Virus record (IMG/VR): IMGVR_UViG_3300013126_000037
Location: 1 to 57,240 of that record
DNA: 57,240 nucleotides
Source: a virus
Reading direction: 5' to 3' (one strand)
Part shown: in pieces, positions 10,901-19,900 of the stretch
Layout: each line of letters starts with the position of its first letter
Numbering within the stretch: position 1 is the stretch's first letter
The notes under the pieces: model-generated
The model's database searches: none
What the model was told of the DNA's origin: nothing
Seen by the model: only the letters and a program-made list of their open reading frames with translations
Translations under genes and position numbers: made by a program

Positions 10901-13900
10901 TGATGGTTTTGACAGGGATATTGCACGTGGCGCCAATTTTGATACTGCTGTTGAAAAACTCAAATTTGGGGTCAAGACTCCAAGGGATGCGTCTCTTAGC
11001 TTTGGGGATAAGTTCGGGTCTAAAGAAATAGAACCAGAAGAAAACTTACCGCAACGTACACAATCGTCAGTGGGTAGTGCAACTGGTGAACGTGAAGAAG
11101 ATTATGAATGGTACAGGCAGACAGAAGGAGAGGAACTCCGGACAACTGCAAGTGTTACGCAAGAAGAAATAAAATCAATCCTAAAAGCATATTCACCACT
11201 GGAATCTCGCCCACGAGTAATAAATGTAGAACACGAATTTAGCGCGTCAGATGGTTCAAAAATTGTTGCATTATTGGAGGCTGAAGGCGTCAGCAATGAG
11301 CAAGATGTTGTGCGTGTCATTCAACAACGGTGGAACGCTACAGAACAACAAGCAAAAGCAATAGGTCGATATGTTGATGCATGGGCAACTGGCTGGTCTA
11401 TGACTGTCGCCCGTATGGAAGGCGTCAATTTAAACAAACGTTTGATGGCTGTGAAAACGGATGCTGAAAAAGCTAATGATCAACTTGCATTTGTAAAAAA
11501 AGGTGTTGTTGAACAACTTAAAAACAGTGGAGTTGTGCTTACCCCAACTAGAGTTGCAGAGATTGCAAATGAAGCAATTAAGAATGATGGAAAAGTAAAT
11601 GTAGACGGGAAACAGTACAACATTCCAGTGATTCAAGAATTTAAAAATTTTGATCAATGGAAAAAAGATTTTAGGGAAATTAGTATATTTAATAATACAA
11701 ATGCCAATAGGCAATTATTGTCTGACCTCAAACAGGTTTATTACGAGCAGCACTTAGGCTCATTCATGCAACTTACAGCAGGAGCAGGAAGATTATTTAG
11801 ACCTGGAACCGCCAGTTATGCTCACGTGTCGAATGCTGTAAAAGTGTTAATGAATGGCACTACCGCTTATGCTGGTCGATTAATAGCAGTTGAAAGCACG
11901 GCTACACTTGAAACAATGCTTCATGAATTACATCATGCTTTACTGGAGTCAATGCCACGAGCTGTTTATCACGAAGTATTACGCCATAGATTTCCATCGT
12001 TAGCAATGGTGGAGTTGAAGTACGGTGACAATAAAGGTTTCCTAACTACAGAACAACGTAAAGGCGTATGGATAAACACAAGTTTTGAAGAAGAAATGGT
12101 TGCTGCACTAACTAATGCAGTTTTTACTACCGACGTTAATGGCTATCAGTTTAGATATGAATTTGGTAACAACGCATATGAAGTGCATGTGGCACAAGCA
12201 GTTGTCGAATTAGGTGAATTTATACGTACGCAAAATGCAATCGTGAATGAACTGCAAGCAAACAGTGCCGATCCATCACGAACTCAATGGGTAATGGGTA
12301 ACTTCTATGGAAGAGGTGATGCACTTGATGCGAAAGACATGGCTGGCAATGTTTTTAACTTTGAGTACACAAGAGGCACAACAGTAACTCTTACTGACAA
12401 TGTGACAGGTAGTCAGAGACAAGGAAAAGTATTTGAAATTTTGGGTAATGAACGTTCGCCAGGTATTAAAAGAAAACTTGCGAACATACGCATTACTATA
12501 AAGTTTAATGACGGCCAGCAACAAACAGTCCCGGTTTTAGATGTCCTCAATAAATCTGATGTAAAGACATTAAAAGACCAAGATACTTTTGATATGTCAG
12601 GAATAGATTTAAATACTTTAGCCGACAAATCAAAATATCAAATTCAACGTTTTGGTCGCATTAATCCTCAATTAGAAAAAGCAGGAGATACAGTAGCTAG
12701 AATATTTGGACACTATCAAAAATTTGTAAATCAACAAATAAAAGATGTTGCCCCCTTAATACCAAGTAGTTTGTCATCCGAGCCGCAGACAGATGTTTTT
12801 GCACAGGCTACACCGAATAAGGGTTATGCGTATTCAGCAGGGTACAGGTGGTACGTAAATGCAAAAACTGCCGCTGCGGAATACGGTCAAACAGGGCGGC
12901 CCCAAAAAGGTTATTACGAAGGAAACATGTCCGACAGTCGTTTAGCAAAACGAATGAGGGATTCCTATTTAGGATGGTTGGACGTTGGCGGGTATTCTTC
13001 ATGGGCACAAACAATTGGGGGAGATCCGACAAGTTCTCACGAGCTTTATCGTCAGACTGGGCCCATACCAACTGGTATGTCATATGACACTATGAGGCTT
13101 ATTTATGAGTCAGCAAATACCAAAGAGCAAGCATGGTATGCAAACAGAGGTGTTAGTAATGTAGAAGCAGGTACTGGTGAAAGTGCAGAAACAGGCATAA
13201 CTAAAGTCGAGGGTGGAGAAGTAGATGCCGGGGGAGGTCCTGCGTTTGAGTTGGACTTCGATGTTATGTCAAGCCCTAGTGCTCCTAGTGAATCACAATC
13301 TGAAACGGATATTAATGTTGACGAAGGGCTTAAAGTTGACACCGAGGACATAAATAAGTACGGGTCCGCTTCAGAACGAAGATTTATTTCAAGAGACACT
13401 TTGACAAGCAAATTGGCAAGCGAAGACAAAGTTATTGCTGAAGCAATCATGTTGAAACTTACCGAAGGTAATGATGCCGCGGAAATCTACAATGAAAAGA
13501 CAAAACGAACAGTAGGCTTTTATCTTGCTGAGTATGATGCTGCAGGAAAGGAATCTTTAATTAGACGCATTGCACGATTATTTGACGCCGCATCGACAAA
13601 TGGAAACGGCGATGATGTAGCCTTGGATTACTTAGCCAGCATCAAATCAGATTCGGCAAAAGTCGACGCAATCACAACACATATTGTCGACCTCCTAACA
13701 GACACAAACAAGCGCCGTGCTGACCAGAATGCGCGTTTCAGTGCAATTACTCGATCACGTCAAGAGATTGCTAGGCAGTCGGCATTAAATACTATAGCTG
13801 GCGACATTTATAATACATTAAAGGCTGGAATTGAACGCAAGGTGTCTGACAGCGTAATGGCAACAGTCGTTGATGGAGAAGTAAATAATGCTGGTTTGAC

Positions 13901-16900
13901 ATTTGAGCAAAAGCAATCGGCGCTTGAAGATGCAAAGCCTGATGTCATTGAGTCACTAAAATCTCAATACGATGGCGTGCTTGATGAAGCACTAATCACC
14001 AAAATGGTTGATCAATCTATTGAGAGGTTGTTGGCAGCTCACATACCAACCGACGCCGAAGCTAATAGTGCACAAGAGTTACGGCAGTATGAAGAAGAAC
14101 AATTGAAATTGCAATTGGCTATTGATCGTGCTGATAACAGTGGCGAACAAGCAGATTTCTTTAAAAAACAATTGAATAGTGTACTAGAACAGTCAATGAG
14201 CAACAAAGCAAAAGCCGCTTCTGATGCGGGTTTGTGGAGGCGCGTAATTGCCAATAACATCTTTGGGGCTTACATAAACAACTGGGTAATGAAGGGCTTT
14301 AGGATGCGCGTACCTGAAGCCATGTATCTGCGTTACCCATTGGCAAAGAACACTCGAGTTCTTGATTACTTAGCTGGTAGTTTTGACGTCGGCAAAATCC
14401 GCAGTGGTCTTTCTATTGCCGACGCAAACCTTAATAAATGGGGAGACATGATATCCGGAATCCCATTTATTACTAATACTCAATATAGGCAAGTCGAAGT
14501 ATTGCGTACTCAGTGGCGGCAGATTATGCGCAATGTTTATAAAGCAGAATTTGCAAAAAAAGATTTGTCACCAGCTCGAGAAATTACTGAACTTAACAAA
14601 CTAATGGATGTCTTTCGTGATGAATACAAAATAGACGAAAGGTCTAACGTTAAATCTGGAGAGGTTATTGAAAAGAATAAAGATTTAATCCTACGGATTT
14701 TATCTAAAACAAATGACCCTGAATTAAAACAACGATTTCTCGATTGGGTTTATGAATACAATAAACTTGCAAGTAGCAGTACGTATTTTGACAATGTACT
14801 GCAAGACTTGGCTGAACCAAAAGAAAAACGTAAGGGTTATTCAACACTTAGAGTTGAATCGCAACAATATGACGACTTGCTAAATGGAAAAAAAGTCGTG
14901 TACTACGTATCCAACTGGGGAACTCTGCGTGAATCGTTAGCGCATGTCAAGGCACAACAAGCCACAATCGAGCGTACGCTTGATTCGTGGAATCCATTTG
15001 GTCCAAAATCGACTGAATTTAGATACGAGTTTGTACAAGTCGTTAATACTGAAGTACTGAAAGAAGTACGTAACTTCATCCTTAATACTCGTCAAGTTAC
15101 GGAGGGTGGCGTCAGGTATTACATCTATGATTCGTACAATGAGAAGCAAGGTTTAACGCCGTCGGATAAGTTGACGTTTGATGAATACACATCAGTAGTA
15201 ATGAAGTTAATGCGCAGTACAGCGCGTAACGCTGTTGGACAGTTTTTTGCGCAGATTGACCCAACAGCCACAATAGCTCCAGATATCACAGTCAAAATTA
15301 AACGTGCCGAAAACGACCTTGATAATGACATTGCGTGGAAAAACACGCAGCCAACGGCGTCACAGCATGCAGAGGAAGCATTGCGTCGACACACGATTTA
15401 CTCTATGGCTGCAGGTATAAAAAATCGTGGTGTGTATGCGGATCAATCTGCCCGAATGATTGAGTCAGCAATGCAAGCAAGTCGAGCAGTTGGTAATGAG
15501 CCAGGTAAACCATGGAACACTGTTGAGTTTAACGGTGTTAAATACAAAACTGAAGAGTCGTTCAATAACGCAATCAGTGCATACGATGCCACTGGGCATG
15601 CATATATTGATGTAGTCGACGCCGTTAATGACGCAATTCGTATTAAGAAGTCTGGTGCATTAGAGTCTGATGCATACGGATTTACAGATCTATCATTAGA
15701 GCAACTTGACGAATTGGCATCTATGGCTAAAGGTGCAGAGCGTGATCAACAAGGATTCGATGACTTTAGGGAGTACATCGAAAAAACTGCGTATACGCGT
15801 AATGTCCCAGGCTTACTATTCAGAGCGTCAATGCATGAGCGACAATCAGCCTATCAGCCATCTGTGTGGAGTGTTGGACCGGACAGCAAGCGTACCTTGC
15901 GGATGCTGGGCATTGATGTAAATGACGTTGAAGCACAAGTCAAAAGCAATCGTGCGTTACTTGAAAGAAAACGTCGTCAAAACAGTATTGCTCGCACGGT
16001 AAGCAATGAAATCAATAAAGATGATGAGTCATTCACTATTGAACAGGGATTTACATTTGACTATCTAGAATCCATGGATGCAGATAGAGCTGATCGAGTT
16101 GAATTCTTTAATCTGTTTAATACTATTAATGCATCTAATAGTGGCATTTTGACAAAAGAATTTTCTGAGTCATTCATTCGTGACCTATCAAACAGACCGT
16201 TTGTAATGAAGATTGGTGTTGAAAAGGCAACGTCAGCAGCTGATTACCTAACCTTTAATCAAACAATTGAAGCGATTAATCGGTTGAGTTCAGAAATTGG
16301 CGATTACAAACAAATGCTAAAAATCAACCCTGGTGACAAAGACATCACGGAACGAATGAACCAAGCAGTTCAGGACAGGGTCGAATTAAACAAAAGATAT
16401 AGAGAATCGTTTGACAAGTTTGAAAAACAAAATGACCCTATGTTCCGATTAATCGGCAAAAAAATTGACGCCCTGACATTATTGGCTGAAAATTTTGCAG
16501 ATGGTCTAGGTTTAAAAGGCAATGCTCGACTAGAAAAAATTGGTGAATTGACAGGCGTCCTGTATGACCTAGCCGTTGATTTGCAGGGTGCTAAACAGAA
16601 CGTCGATATGAAAGAAAGTGAAAGACGAAGATTCTTCATTGCTAACTTGTTGCGAAATTCGGGTGCTCGTAACGCTCGGACGTTATTCATGGCATCGACA
16701 TTTGCTGGCTACTCTGAATCGGTGATTGTTCGGGGTACGCTTGATAGATCGTTTCCGCCAGATACTACTTTGCGTGAAGCATTAAACGAGACGCTGAAAG
16801 ACAGTGGACTTACGCTTGATGAACTTGTCATTGGATTGGCGTTTACTTCAGAGAAAATAACATCCGAAGTTCAATCAATTATTAGTGAGCCAGGTGAGTA

Positions 16901-19900
16901 TGAAGCATTCATAAAACGAGTTGCTGCTAACCGTGATTTGTGGAATGGAACCAAAGAGAAAAAAGGATATCTTGATCAGCCTGTAAGTGATATTCAGGCA
17001 AACAAAGAATTACTTAAGGTAATGAACAATGAAATCAGAACTACAGAATTTCTGATTAATAAAATTGTTGAAAACTATCGTAAGCCAGCCAATGCAGCAA
17101 CCGATATGTCCATGCTGTATGAGCAGTTAGCAAAATCCGTAACTCCCCTTGAGGACATGGTTCTTGAGATGAAGCGTCAACATGTGCTCAAAAATGGCAT
17201 GACGGCACAAGAATCATTTTCCACAGCCGTAATGAACGCCACGCAACGTGGTACAGGGGAAGTGCAGTCAGCAATAAAATCTGCTCTTAAACGACAGTCC
17301 GACGTTGAAAATGCACAAATGCAAACACACATGGACGAAGCGCGCTTAAATCAAGATGGACACTACAACCTTGTAGCACGTGGCATGCAACGTGTTTTAA
17401 AAGACATTGAACGCATGGAAGATGCATTTAGCTTCTTGTCAAAAGACAAGAAGTCTATACCTGTAGACACATCTCAAGTCAACGCACAATTAAAACAACA
17501 TGGCGACTATGTATCGTTTATTGTCCTTGACGAGCACGTCAAAGGTGCAACGTCTCAATCATGGCTGTCGCTTCGAGGGCAACGCATCTTAGTGCCATCT
17601 AGTTTTTACAATGCCACCACAGGTCGTGTGACGTTTAAAAGTAATCATTCGTTCCTGCCAAATAACCTGACACCAATGGAAAAGCAAGCTTACATTCTCA
17701 CGTCATGGTTTGTAGAAAACAATGCTGTAGATGGACTACCTATCGGTAGAGCATTATCTGAAAACGTACGCAATTTGTTTAGCCGAGCAATTTCTGATTT
17801 TGATACATCAAAACAAGCAGAACGGCAGTTTAAGGCTACAGTGCTTCATTATACAAATGATGTTCTTAACTCACTTGTTATGCGATTCCCTCTGCGTAAT
17901 GAAAACCTCCGGTACACAAACACTGGAACAATAACAATAAAAGATCAAGTTCCATCAGACGTGCCGAAGAAAATACAATCATGGCTTGCAAACAATGATG
18001 TCAACTGGTTCCGATATTCAACAAAGGCTCGCAACTTTAACTTTGAGCAGCTATTGACTCGCCTAAGAGCCGATGGGATTGAGGTGTCATATCTGTCAAA
18101 CAAAGACTTGTGGGCACTAACTGAAAAACAAGGCGCTGCATCCAATCGTTATTCTGTATGGAAAGAACTTGTTGATGCACGTGACAAATACATTGTTGAC
18201 CCGTTGAAGTCCAGGTTGGAATCGTCAAGCAAATTGATGTCACAAATGTCGCTGCATGAACTCAACATGGAATTGCGTGACTCGGGTTGGACAAACACTG
18301 ATAGGGCGGCATTCTTTGCAGATTACTGGCACATTACGCAGACACGCCAAGGAAACATTCCACGCGACTACATGATTGCAACAGGTGAATTCCCAACACG
18401 TGAGGCAATTCGTCAATACGTAGACAAAACTATGCAAGGTAAATCCGAAGACGAACGCCTTCTTGCGTATACCGAGCAAGTTAAAAATCTTGATGCCCTT
18501 GAACAGATGATTGCTACTGCTGGCTATGAGGCAACTGTTAAAACATCGTCTATTACACAGGCTGAAGTTAGATACAACAATGACCCAAATTCAAGTTACG
18601 TCTTAACTGGCATCATGCGAGATGTACAGGCTGACGCTCTTGATGGCGAGCAACAACAAGTTCGAGAGACGTTGCTTAGTCAGACAGAGTTGTTGACTGG
18701 TAACGCAAAATCAGTCATGAGTGACTTGTTGACGCAAGTAGGGGAACTCAAAACAGAAGCAAAAAGTTTGATGACAGAGTTCTTAAACAATCCAGAAAAA
18801 CTCAACATCAAAAATATCACGGACATTCTAATTACAGGCTCGCAACCAGCTGGTGCTAGAAACATCAAGGTTCCATCCCTGAAAGGAAAGACAACTGAGC
18901 TTGAATCCGAGACTCGCCGTATGGCTGTCCATGTTGAAGTAAGTGCAACAAACAATCTAAAAACACTGCAAGAGAATCTGAAAGATGGCCCACTATCGTT
19001 GGAAATCAGTCGCAACTTGGCTGAGCTTGGAGTAAACGTTGGACGTGGTCGAGTAAAAATACAAGACCTAATAACCGGGCATTCGTCATTCGTGCCAACG
19101 CGTACAATGACTACAGCGCAGCAACAACAAGTGCAACTTATATCAAGTAAGGTCAAAGCATATGTTCAAGCACAAGCACGTGTACTTATTGGTGCTAGGC
19201 TAGAGTTATTACGTAGTATGAATGACTTCGCATATGTAGGATACGAGTATCGGCAAAATGGTCCAAGTGTAGATGTGTACGAACAAGGCGTAAAAAAGTA
19301 CACAATTGATTATAAGAATGGCAAAGTATCAACAATAAATCACGAGGAAATTTTGGCTATTGGGTCAAAAACATCACCGAGTGAATGGTCTTCTGTCTTA
19401 AATGGTTTAGATGAAGGTTTCCAGAACCAAGTAAAAACACTAGATATCGCACAACTCAAGCAATTAGATTTGATGATTACTATTGCTAAGCGTCCAGGTG
19501 AAGCATACATTGGTGGCTCAATAGAAACGCATGCCGATGCAGTTAAAACACTAATTGAAAGCATTCGCACTAATGCAAAGGCAGTACCTGCGGTGTATTG
19601 GCACGGTATTGCAAAAATGCAACGCCCTGAAGAGCCTGGAGCCGAGATGTACACACAGCCCGCAATGTCGCCAGCAAGAGTAGACATGGAATACGGCACT
19701 ATCGACCCTAGTACGAGGCGTACGTTTGTAAACCCAGTTATTGACAAATGGTTGCATTCGTCTACTGGGCAGCCACAACGTGTTGTTCTTAATCACAACA
19801 ATGAGGTTGGGCGTGATGAGTACGGCTACACTGTATACCGTGAAGACGGTAATCGTAGTCATATATATCGCAACCTAGTCGAGTCTGGGCTTAGCCGAAA

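Noticed and set aside
10355-10975. A 206-codon open frame on the - strand opposite the acidic linker of the giant gene
   Set aside because: It is Ser/Pro-rich low complexity created by the GAAGGT repeats read backwards; no ribosome site and no independent conservation signal.
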